Source: Archilochus colubris (taxonomy: Eukaryota; Chordata; Aves; Apodiformes; Trochilidae). Taken from it: a stretch of 64,000 nucleotides of DNA. Under the pieces are notes generated by a model that was not told the DNA's origin, searched no databases, and worked only from the letters and a program-made list of their open reading frames with translations. Positions 1 through 12,200 of the stretch are shown here, piece after piece (the stretch's first letter is position 1; every line of letters begins with the position of its first letter). The stretch is from NCBI GenBank assembly GCA_023079485.1, contig CM041084.1:13390609-13454608 (forward strand), written 5' to 3'. The position numbers and the translations under genes were made by a program.

Positions 1-3000
1 TGCCTCTCACAGAGTTAGCACTGAGTGGTATGCCCACACCACCCTATCCTTATCACACAAAAAAGTCAGTCTGGGTTCCTGAGCAGTAAGACATCAGCAT
101 GTAATAACACAAAATTATTGGCTCCACAGTGAGCCTGGGTAAACAATTATGTCACAGCTGTCCTGCAAGTATTCGTTCAACTCACAATCCAGTACTTTCT
201 ACATGAAACTGAATTAACTCTAGTAAATCTTAAAGGGCTGATTCCTGCTTATTACCAGAACATCACACTGTCCCCACCCCATTCACTGTCCTGATCTCAG
301 CTACCACACAGACCTTTGTTGTTCTGGAACTATACTGGAATTCTGGGCTTCTGTGAAGGGTACAGGACTTGCCTGGACAGCTGCTGGAGTTGTACATAAT
401 ACAGGTGGATGTGAGTGGTATCTTCTGACCTAGCTAGAATTGAATATTTTATATTAATACCATTTTCTGAGTATAATCAACAGCTCTAAACCAGAAAAAT
501 CAGATCTTTCCTTCTCTTCCAAAAATGGGAAAAGCAACTAAAGTTGGTCTTTCCCAAAAGATGTCTCAATTCTCCAACTATTAAAAACCTGTCCTAGACA
601 GCAAGCAACACAAAGAGGTGACAAAAAACATTGTAATTTTCATTTCCCATGCATAGTTTCAGAACATCACAATATTCACAAGTTGGCAAAGGGGGCAGGG
701 AATGACACAGTAGTTGATACATATCCTACAACTGAACAAACAGCTCTTGAGCCATCAGACCACTACCGCAGGTGAGGCAAATAATTTTTTCCCCAGTATT
801 CAATAACTAACATGACAGAACTACAGCCAACAGAGTAGGTGTGTAGTCAGATCAGGCTACAATGCTTGTACACAAGACACTACATTACACAAAACTATCA
901 ATTCCACTTATAGGAAGATAACACCCATGTTGATGGGGGTAACTGAGAAAAACATTTTATCTAGCTGGTCATGCCTACAAGCCTGTATGCTTCCATAAGC
1001 CAAAGACAAGAAGCTCTAAGGAAAAAGATGTTTGGAAACCATGGCAACATACCATTCTGGCTCATGAAAAGAAAGCAAAGAGCAATTGCTGCTGCTAATA
1101 AAAAAATATATTTCTTTGTCAGAAACATTTACTTATCCAATTCTTCAAAAAATTGTCATCCCAGACATCCAGACACCAGTAAAAATTATCTTTTCAGCTA
1201 AACTGCCTTTTCTGTGCAGGAATAGATAGAACACCACGGAAAATAGAGAATCAGCAAATGTAGTAACATAATGTATCTGTTCTAAACCAGGGCACAATGC
1301 AGATGGCTGTAGTGACACTGCAAGACCAGTTCTCCATTGCCATGGACACTGTACAAGTTTAATGCAAAAACTGCTGGATGCCTGCACAGGAGAATCCACA
1401 CAGCCAATGCTGACCAAGAAAAGAGGAGTACTCAGAATGATAAACAGAAGAGTTATTGACAGGAGACATAAAGATAAAGCAGACATATGTAGCAACCCTC
1501 TGCATCATATCCAGACTGAAATGAAACAGGAGATGCTGCATTCCCACTGTGTTCCCAGTTTTAACTGGCAGGAGTTCTTGAGGATCACAGGCAGCCAACA
1601 GGACAGCTGCTCAGCAATACTGCAGATCTATGCCTTGAATGTATCAAGACTAAAAGTCAACAGTCAAGTTCTCTTTAGTAAATTCCAAATTAAGACACCC
1701 TTTACTACAAGATCAAGGATGAAACCATCCTTGCTAACACTTGGATTCAACTTGCAGTCTAATGTTCTGGCAAGCAACAACTTTGAGGTTAATGACCAGC
1801 ATCCTAAGAAAGATTTTGATATAATTTTCCCTAACAAGAATTAAGAGAGAATGCATGAATTTCACAGCAGCAAAAGATGTGCAATGTTTTAATTTAAAAA
1901 ATTTGACTTAAAAAAAAAATAGTATCAAAATAATGAATTAGTTAACTGGGTAAGCAAAATCATTTCCAGGAAGAAAAAATTTTTCAAGTTTCTAAGCCAG
2001 GATCAGGAGAGTCTACACAATTTAAAAAATAAAAGAAAATAATTTCATCCAGTTGAGGATATCTGCCAGATTCTGTACTAGGTAAAGTCATTTAGCATGA
2101 TCAGAAATCCACAGAAAAGAGCACTTACAATGCTGGACACCATGAAGCAGACATTTATTTATACCTATACCTTACAGAAAGGGTAACAAAATCAGCTTAG
2201 GAGAGCAAGTAAAATTATTTCTATGCTGAAGGAATAGATGATAGGAAATTCTGCTTTCTCAGAGTTAATAATTCCCTTACTTGCAGAAATCAAAAACTTA
2301 TGCAAGTAAACTGAAAAAATCTAAGGGTGACTAGAACACAGCTAGAGAGCCATTCTATCCTCTTTTATATGCCATTTTAATATTTCAATGGACTTCTGCT
2401 CTCTTCTTTCAGGGAAAAAAAAAACCCATAACATTTCTTTTACAATTTTCCTGTCATTATATCAAAGGAAAAATAGCTCCATATCAGTGTGTCTATACAT
2501 GAAAAAACAACCAACCAACCATCAACACCCCAAACCTGCAGAAGTTTTATCCAATACATAAATGAAAAAAGTTATTAGAAAGCTATTGCTTAAATGATAT
2601 ACGATTAAGTGAAAAGAAGCCATGGGGAATGAGTTATAGAACATTTTTAACATAAATGTAGGAATTAAAAGGAAGTAAATCTGTAGAACAAGACTGTGAA
2701 TCTAACTATTAAGTTGTTTTTGTATGAAATAACAAATAATGGAGACCACAGGTTAGGTTAATTTTGCAGCTAAAGGGTTTATGCTTGAAAACAGAAGGGA
2801 AGAAACACAGCTGTTTCAAGCAAGAAAATTCAAAATCAAGAAGTAATTTCATACTACAGCCTTAGTTAGACTTAAAAAAAAATCTAAATCAGTAATTGAT
2901 ATTTTGTGTAATGAATAGCACGAATACATAATCACATCACAGTATTTTTCATTTCACCTAAGCCTCACCTCCACATTTTTAATGCACTGGAGTTCTTGAG

Positions 3001-3143
3001 GGACTAAATGTAACAACCAATAAACACTGCAAGAAATAGACTAAAAGTCTATAATGACCACATCAGGATATATTAAGTGTAAAAATTGAAATTATTTAGA
3101 AACACTCTACTCTGAACACCACATAGTATCTTTGTAAACATAC
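1..3143 (-). other. CREM: CREM intron after the KID exons (incomplete)
   Basis: This is AT-rich intronic sequence continuing past the window edge. I looked on the minus strand for the second glutamine-rich exon and did not find it. The longest open frame is on the plus strand at 1362-1844 (160 codons). It has no recognisable domain and I treat it as chance. Short A-runs occur near 1909 and 2875. No repeat element was recognised. Confidence 0.7.
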
Positions 3144-3289
3144 TGTATTGCCCTGTGTTAGCATGATACAGGCTGGCTGGCATGACCATTGGAGAAATTC
3201 CAGAAGGTGATCCTTCATCTTCCGATTTATCTTCTTCTTCAATCTTTGGTACTGCAGGAACATCTGATGAGAGTTCATTCAGAATTTTT
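3144..3289 (-). CDS. CREM: CREM kinase-inducible domain exon, second half
   Basis: The 146-base exon completes the split Arg codon and continues KILNELSSDVPAVPKIEEED, ending near HANTGQY. The ILNELSSD helix is the part of the KID that packs against the CBP KIX domain. The EEEDKSEDEGS stretch is more acidic than in mammals and one residue longer. The acceptor is TTTTCTAG. The donor A|GTATGT splits an Ile codon, consistent with the next exon (IAIAQGG in mammals), which is not in the window. Confidence 0.95.
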
Positions 3290-6200
3290 CTAGAAAAGGA
3301 TGGAAATAATTAGATATATTTGAAATTCTATATCCATCAAAACAAAGTCAGCTTTTATCAAACAGTTTTGTTGTATTTACGCTGCCTTTAACAAACAGCA
3401 TGACCAAAATAAAAAGGTCTTACCTGTAGGAAGGCCGTCTTGAGAGTATTTCCCTACGTTTTTGAGAATCAATTATCCCTTCTGATTCTGCAGATTCATC
3501 TGCAATTGATGCTACCTGTAACAGTAAAGTTTCTGAAATTCATAACTTCATTAAAAAAGCAGAGAGCAACAGAGTAAAAATTTTTTTAAAAAATACCTTC
3601 CATGTTTATACACTAATTTATCACTGATCATGTGATCTTGCACTTCTTTTTATGAAGTAAATCACAAATTATGTTAGCAACACATAACCACTTAGATGAC
3701 AACTTCTATTTGAAAAGGAAAACAAGCGAAATAAAGTTACTTTTTTGTGAATGACACCTTGAAAAAGTAGTGAAGACAGAAGATTTATTTAAATAAAAAA
3801 ATATTATACAATTTATTTAGCTTTTAAAAGGAAATTAAGTATTTGAAATACAGAATACTGCAATAATGAGCCTTAAAAACAGTATACAATACATATGCCT
3901 CTTCAGAAACATACCAAAGGTATTTAGAAAATAAGCTTATTTAAATATACAAATTTATTACATTTACCAAAACATATACATTAATACAAATACACTGCTT
4001 AGCAATACTGCATGAGTTTTGGAAACCTCTCACAAGTCTACAATGCCACTTTCTCTCAGACCTTTACTAACAGTATTTTCACAGGTTCTGGTTCTCTTAA
4101 AATTACTCAAGCCAACATTAAGGCCTGGAGATGAATCACCATCTTTAACAGCAACCATCTCATTACACAGAACTGAGTGATTACTGAGCAAGTAAACCAT
4201 ACTATTTACTTTAGTTACTTGGACTGTTGTTTTGGAATATTTGTGAGGGAAATGATCTTTTTGATCATTCATTCAGCTACACCTGCACTGTTTCAGACTA
4301 AACACTGTGTTAAACTAATGCTGAACAAACATTAATTCAGTGACTAGAAGGTTCAAAATTTAGATAATATTACACAGCTGAGAGCCTGGGTATGGTATCT
4401 CAAAAAAGCACTCTCATTTGCCAAGGGGGGAAACCCCCTGAACTATTTGTCCCAGGCAGAGCAGCAGGAAAACAAGAATTTAGTGCTCTTAAATCTTCCA
4501 ATTCCACTAAGTGCTGACAAAAGGCACCCCTAGTTTGTGAAGACTGAAGAAGTCAGGAAGAGTTGCACTTAGGGAGGCAGATAAGGAAATCACAAGATGC
4601 TTTCAGAATTTTCATGTGGAAGAAGACATTTTCTTCAAGAAATTTCCTAAGTTCTAATTTTCACCAAGACAAATCAATTTAGCATTTCAGCCTGTTCTAA
4701 TAGCAAACAATAACATTCTCAGTGCTAACCCATGGAAAACATTCTAATTTTTTCCCAGAACTCATTCAAAATTCAACTTCACTACATTGCTCTGCATTTG
4801 AAAAAATTTAATTTCATGTTAGTCTGCCAATCCCTCATATACTACAGTTCAGGGAATCAAATAGCAAGTAATAGAGAAGTAGAACAGTCAAATAACAGTC
4901 TGAACTTCAAACCTTCCCTCAAATAAAACAATAGTCACATAACAGGTAAAAAACATGATATAGATAAACATTTTTTTTCATCCCCAAATCAACAGTATTA
5001 CAAGAAAATAATTTAACACTTTTAGGTTTTAAGGCTGCAGGTGTTGGAGGGAAAGGTTTAACATCAACCTTCAGCATACTTTAAAATAAATAAAAATAAA
5101 AATCACAGTAAACCAATAGCATTTCCCAAGTTCCTTACTGTCTAGAGACAGGATATCGAGTTAAAGCAAAATGATCCTGGGAAAATGCCAGGTGGCTGGA
5201 TAAAGTACTTAAGAGGATCACAGAAGAGCTGAACAACCTCTGTAGTCAAGTCTTTTACAGCATCTTCAAGCCCTTCTTGTAGAGTCAATGTATTAGCCAT
5301 TCACACACTCAAAAGAAAACAAAGCAAAACCCTGGAACTAACTGGTCAATATTAATCAGGATACAGCTTTCCTGTCTCTACTCATTTGGGAAAGGGAAAA
5401 CTGCCAGAATGTACTCAATACAAGTAGTCGACTCTCTGAAAAGAAACAGCTGCCAAGAGATTCCAGAGAAATTCTTCTTCCTGAGCTTTGGAGCACGTCC
5501 TCTATTTTGGCATGTTATGTCCTGACTAGACTGACTTGAAGAAAAGCAGTGACAGAAGCTAAGCATGACTGTAATATGCTTCTCCGATAAAATTTACCCT
5601 GTTAAATGACAGAAATTAAATTTCCATTTTAGAATTAAAATAACATTTTTGACATACTTATTTTGAATACTCTGATTTGACTTCAAGTTTGACTAAACCT
5701 AAGTGTCTTGACATCTACTGCATCTATTTCAATAGTGATCTAGAATTTCAAAACCTTACCAGCTCCCATCATTTATACCTACTGCTTAAAAGGAAATATC
5801 TGGCCATGGTTTTATTATTTTTCTATAATCTCTGAGTTAAATAATATTTTCGTAAACATTTTTATTTATTATACTTGAAAGCAACTAAGATGTCTCAAAA
5901 TTGAAGGTGGCTTCTCAAGACTGACGAGCATGTCTTTTCCTAACACACTGTGATGACTGCAGGTAAACCAGTTCACACAACACAGGTATGTAGTCTATCT
6001 TACCAGAGATATCAATTCAATTTGCAAAAAGCAATTCAGTTGACATTTCACAATCACATTTTAGGAAAAGCAGAGCAAAGGCATTCCTCACTACAAGAAA
6101 AATACCAATGGCATGCCAAATCATTTTCAAAACACTGCAAGTTCATTCTCTCTAATCTTTTTCACTATTTCAAACCTCTCAAAACTTGTAAGTATGTTGC

Positions 6201-9200
6201 ACTGATCCCTGTATTGTAACATCAGCAACTTTACATATGTGAAGATTTGCCAAATAAATATGGGGTTTTTAGAGGCTGCCCATATTTTTGGTCTTCACAT
6301 ATCCATTCTCACAAAAGGCAATACCAGATGCTCTAACAGGGCCCTCCAAAAAGCAACAAGGAATCAGTTGACTACAATATGTTTGCTTCCATTACAACCA
6401 GATGCTCTCTAAAAATACAGTATGAGATACTTGTAAATTTATGAATTCATAGTGTCATTAGAAACATGCCCAGAGAACTTAACAAACCAGAAAACTTCTA
6501 GATATACTAAAGTAAGGCCACATTATTTCTTACACAAATTTACAGGTGTGTGAGCTCAAGGTTCTGATACACAATTTCTTAAAGGATAAACAGGAAGATT
6601 AAGTAATCACTACACAATACTTCATAGAGTTGCTGCTGGCTGGCAGTTTGCCATCTCCCTTCCCCCCCTCCTTGTTTTAAGCATCATATGATTAAATCTT
6701 GCAGCACTGGTACAAATGAAGAGAAACTGAAGATGGGGTTGGGGGTAAGACTCATGAGGCACCAAATATTAATGAAAGCAAAATAATAAAAGAGCTGACC
6801 TGAACAGCTTGCATGTGTGGTGACTGAATGACTGAGGGCTGTGTGGCTTGAATGACACCCTGGACATGAACAGTTTGACCAGAAGGCAACTGCACTAGAT
6901 TTACAGCTGGAGATCCTCTTCCAGCACTTGATGCAGCTACAGAAACCTGCAAAAATTACAATCATAATGTTTAAGTAACATGCTTTGAGATGTCAGCAAA
7001 TGCTTTTAGAAGTGATATTGAAAGAAAGTAGTTTTGATTCCATACCTAAAATAATTTAAATGTGTGTACTTATCACACACAGATATAAACTAGTTCCACA
7101 AACAAAAATTGTGTGTATCTTTCTGAAGAGTACAGAAAGCTTAAAACTGTTTCCCTACATACATACATTCCCTGTTTCCATACAAATGGTTCTTCCTCTT
7201 TTTTTTCTCCTGTTTTTTTTTCTTTTCCCCAGAGAGTTCTAGTTTTCTTTTCAATAAAAAAACCAACAAAATCCTGTGCTCTCCCACATTAAATCTGCTA
7301 TTGCTAGAATTAAGGTTAGGAAGAACTTCAAGAAATGCAATAAAAGATATCAGTATTAACTGAAGCAATATGTTGCTGCAAAAACATAAAGGGCAGAATG
7401 TTCTTAGTAAGAAAAAAAAAAAAAAGAAAAAAATCCAAACTGCTTTGGCTTTCTTTTGTTTGTTAAACAAGAATTTTACTTTTCAGATAGATGTCTGGAG
7501 ACATGCACTTTTCACATAGCAAAACCAAATAACTGTTAAACAAAGCAATAGATGTTAATAGATGTAAACTGTTTCAGTTCAATAAATCCTAATATATAGA
7601 TTTATACATGAAGAAAAACAGTTGGAGTGTATTGGTGCTTTGATACAAAAACAAAAATAAAGAACACCCATATCTTCTTGAAGACTAGTAAAGCAAATAA
7701 AGTCCTGCCTAGGAATAATCTGATCTCTTTTTCTGATGAGATTTTTAGAGCACACACAGCTTTCTTGAGGCCTTGGCTCTCCACCATTAGTACTGAGGAT
7801 TAGCACATTAAAAACAGCTAAACACCTATGGACTAAGAAATAGTCCAATATTTATGCTATTATTAATTGCAAAAAAAAATTGCAAAAAAAAAAATTGCAG
7901 CAAAGAGGAAACTCTAGAATCAGGATCAAGTTCTGTGAAACTTAAATCATATGATAAGGAGATACATGCCGCAAAGCAAGATGCATTGAAAAAATCTTAT
8001 TTCTATATTCTGCGTGTACAAGAATAAGCCTAAACTCATAAATATAATTCTGGTGTTATTCCCTTCCTAGCTTGGTTCTGAGGCCCAAAGGGTACCTGGT
8101 ATAAGCAATAAAGGTGAAAAAAAAAAAAAGTTTTGTAATTATCTGTATGCACAGCAAAGGTTTTTTGAATTCCAGATATTAAAGAAGCTTTCTTTCCTGA
8201 TCCACAAGCCATTGTTTGTCTGGGAAATATTCCTTTCTTAAGGCAAGAGAAAAATTTCAAGTACAATGAAGATGCACTGCTATCAAAAAGACCAGCTGTT
8301 GGCTCAAATTGTCTTAAAGAAACAATGCTTCTAGGAAACAGGCAGGATCTTGTCAAGATTCACTATGTAATTATATAATTGGTATAGGAAACTGAACCAC
8401 TTTTCAGGAAATAGAACAATTGAGGGCACTCCTAACCCCAAAGTGGAATAATTCCTTAAATGGCATTAAATGGCAGCATGTAAATAGAACACACAAAACT
8501 TCTTCTCAATCTATAGAACAAATAGTAATATTACCAGAAGTTTTTCATAAACAGCTAGAAATAGCAATTTGAGAATGAGATTTAGAAAGTCACAAAGATC
8601 TGAAAAGTATGATTTTGTGTCCAAGCTGGTACCACCCTAAACCCAAGCTTCAAGGAAAGCATAGAGCAATTGAAATCTTTACAATACAAAAGCAATTTAA
8701 CCATACCTCTTAATTTACTGCTACCTTTGTGAGAGCTTCAATCTGATATAATACTCTGCGTATCAGAAAAAACTTTGAGTACAACACCCACAAAACAGTA
8801 GGAGGTGAACAGTTTATGAGTTTGTTTTCAGTACACAATGGATTAAGCACATATGATCAGGAAGTAACCCAGTACTCAAGATTAAGAAACACTACATTCA
8901 TTTAAAGCTCCTGGATAAGTGTTCCACACAAGGGCAAAAGAAAAAACACTCAGCTAACACTCTTTTAAACATACTAAAGTTTACAGTATCACAGGAGAAA
9001 CTGTTTTGTCTCAAATCATTCAAAATAAGAGATTAAATGGAGGAGTAGTGTTATGGGAAGAGGAAATGGCAGTATTTTGAAATTGGATCAAGCCTAAAGT
9101 TATTTGTTCATTTTTATCTATTTTAAATAGCTCAGTTTTATTTGATCACTCTTTGTTGGGTTTCCACAAATATCTGAACTTTAAAATGTTTGTTTTCTAT

Positions 9201-12200
9201 AAAGTGAAAAAAATTTTTCCAACTTCATATTATGCATCTCTTTTATAAATAGTTGAAATTATTAGACCCATTTCAATTCACATTTCCCTTTGCCTTGCTT
9301 TCCAATCGAATATTCCCATGTTAACCACAATAACCTTTTGATGTTTTTTTGCATAAATGCTGACTGCAACAGACTTCACAAAAAAATTACTTTCTTACAT
9401 CAGTGATAAGCAATTGTACCCTCAACATCATTACTCCAAAGGCTGTCGGGCACTATGACTTAAAAAATTCACAGATGCAACTCAGGAAGGCGTGAGAGGA
9501 AACTTAATTTATTAAACACCTGGTTAAACAGTGTAAGGGTTGTGTCCCTGGCAATGGCAGTGATACTGTAATGTCCTCCTGGGTTCGATCCTCATAGGTA
9601 TTCAACAGTCAAGTCAAATTGCTTCAACAGCTATCAACCATGCATTCTGTCATAGCAGTATGGACCCAAATGGAATTTGTTTGGAGTAGATGCTCTCTCT
9701 TCCAAGAGGGGAGAGAAAAGTAGCCAGAAAAAAAAAAGAAAAAAAAAAAAAAAAAAAAAGAAAGAAAGAAAAAAAAAAAGACCATGAACTTCTTCATACT
9801 AAGACACACACATTTTTGCAGAGAAAGAAGCTACTCATCAGTTATCTGCATTCAAGGTTCATTTCCATCTGAGCAAGTTATACTGTGAATGTACACACGC
9901 TCTTCACACAAGGTCAGGTAACTTCTCCCTACGGAGTACAACGGAGGCTGCGTTTGCGTTCAGTCCCTCATACATCAGAGACAGCTGACACACAGTACAC
10001 AGCTCTATCTGACTCCTGTCCCTGCTGGTAGAATGCTAAACACAACAATGACTTCAGAAGTAAAGGCAAAAGAACTGGAAAAGGAAAACAAAGGCAAACA
10101 CATCCTGAATTCACCTAATAAAAGAGCAAAAGACTTGGCACACAAAAGCACCACTTCTAAAGACAACCACCAAAATTTAACAAACTAGTATTTCCTTAGG
10201 TAAGTCTTTTGGTGGCTGGATCAATATCGTACTAATTCATTTACTGGTTGAATGTGAGGTATGCAAGAAATTTTAACACAAATACAATCTTACTCTACAT
10301 TAATTAATTCACTTTCAAAATAATGCTTTAAAGACAAATTGCCAATTTTGCCTCAATGTATTAAAGATGCATCTCATTTTTGCTATTTTCTAATTTAATA
10401 ATTTTTGCATTTGCAGAGAAAGCTATTTTATTTCCATCACAAAAAAACTGGAGGAGTATATAACAACATCTTTTATACAAGTTAGGAAAACAAACAAAAC
10501 AGAAACTAAACCACTCTTTTTTTCTCTATTAATAATGAATAGTTTCTCTTCAGCACTGAACTGCTACCCCAGCACACTGCAGTGCTCCAACCCACTCATT
10601 CTTAATGTCTGTCCCCCATCCCAACAGGGGAGACATTAAGAGTGCTTAAGCACACCATAATGTCTGCCCCCTAGAGATTATCATCTTATTGAATGCTTTG
10701 TCCACCTTTGGAAAACTAAATAGTAGATATTTCTTTAGAACCCACCTCCTATGCAGTTCTATTCCTCAGCATTTTGCTAGTCATTCCCTGGCCAAAGTAA
10801 CAATTAAACAAAAGACCCAGGCAAATTAAAAAACATTAAATTGTATATGAACAAGAAAACCCCATCATTTTTATTGTAAGGACAGTCCAAATCTGGCACA
10901 GGTGCCCAGGGAAGATATTTATACCATCCTTGGCCAATATTCACAACCCAACTGGACAAGGTCCTGGGCAATTTGCTCTGGCTTACCCTACTTATACAGG
11001 GGGATGGAGTAGGTAATCTCAAGAGGTCCCTACCAACCTCAAGTATTCTGCGTTTCTTTGATAATACATAGAAAACTACAAACTTGGCATTAAAATGCTT
11101 TAGTTCTGACTGAAGGTTGAATAATGTTTAGCTAGGAAAAACAAATAAACAAACAAACTTCACAGATATGTCCAAAAAGGAGCCCTTAATTTCAGTGATC
11201 ACTCATGTTACCTCTCAGCAAGAACTAAGTAATTCTTTTCTCATATTTCTGCACATTTGCAAGAAACTGAGGAGACAGGACTGGACATTTGCACAAGGTC
11301 CATTTCAGTCTCTTTATGCCTTCTTTATGTCTTCTCTTACCTGCTCTCCTCAGAGTCTAAAAAGGTATAAGGAGCTACCTGTGCCCTTCTGCAACAGCCA
11401 AAACACCAACACCAGAACAGCAGCACAGAAACACCCTGTTTCCAATCCCACGCTGTCCCACACGAGGTCCCTGCCTCACACAGCGGTTAATGTCCCAACG
11501 TCCGGCTTTAACCCTCACCGTGACAAAGCGCCTCACCTTCACAGCCTGCCAGGGACTAACATAAGATAAGAAAGTCCTCTGCATCTTAAGCCAAAGGATT
11601 GCCACAACAAAGCCCTTCAGCAATAAGCTTTCCGTCAGGGGCCGCTTTATCAGCAGAAATGCTGCGGCCGTTCAGCCGCACGGCCCCAGGGGGTGGGCGC
11701 GGGCTCCCCGCAGCCTCAGGCCCGGCGGGTGATGTCCCCGCTGCAGGGCGGCGGTGGTGACCGCCCTGCCTGCCGCTGACCTCTCGGCTTCAATGTTTTT
11801 GGCACAGTGGCACAATTACCTCGACCCCACCTTTCTGAAAGGCTCAGGAGAGGGACATCTACTCCAGCGATGAGCGCAGAGCAGTTCTGACAGGTCCCAG
11901 GCGGGCTCTCTAGGCCATCTGACCAAAAGGAGAGCCACCCCGATGTAAACGCTTAACTGGGTATTATCTTGAGCCTCAAAAACTAAGTGCTTCGTTACTG
12001 TAGAATTAGTTTTAAGTGCAAGAGCCTGAGGCCCATGCCCAGTATGGCTGAACCTTCACACACAGTACTCAAGAATTAAATGCATTTAAGCATTAAAAGT
12101 GTTTTCCTCGGAGATCCGGCAGAAGCCCTCCTACAGCATCAGTGACCATTTTGTCTCTAGATCAACTTTAAAAGTCCACAGTGACAGAATTCACAGGTAT

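Noticed and set aside
1020..1045. ACCATGGCAAC, a possible second RFX X-box
   Set aside because: One half-site lacks the required T, and no companion motif is present.
1362..1844. 160-codon plus-strand frame near the left edge
   Set aside because: No domain, no splice or promoter context, antisense inside a CREM intron. Best explained by chance.
9540..9600. GGTTCGATCC resembling a tRNA B box
   Set aside because: No A box at the proper distance (the nearest look-alike is about 33 bases upstream rather than about 44) and no cloverleaf. Not a tRNA or a clear tRNA-derived SINE.
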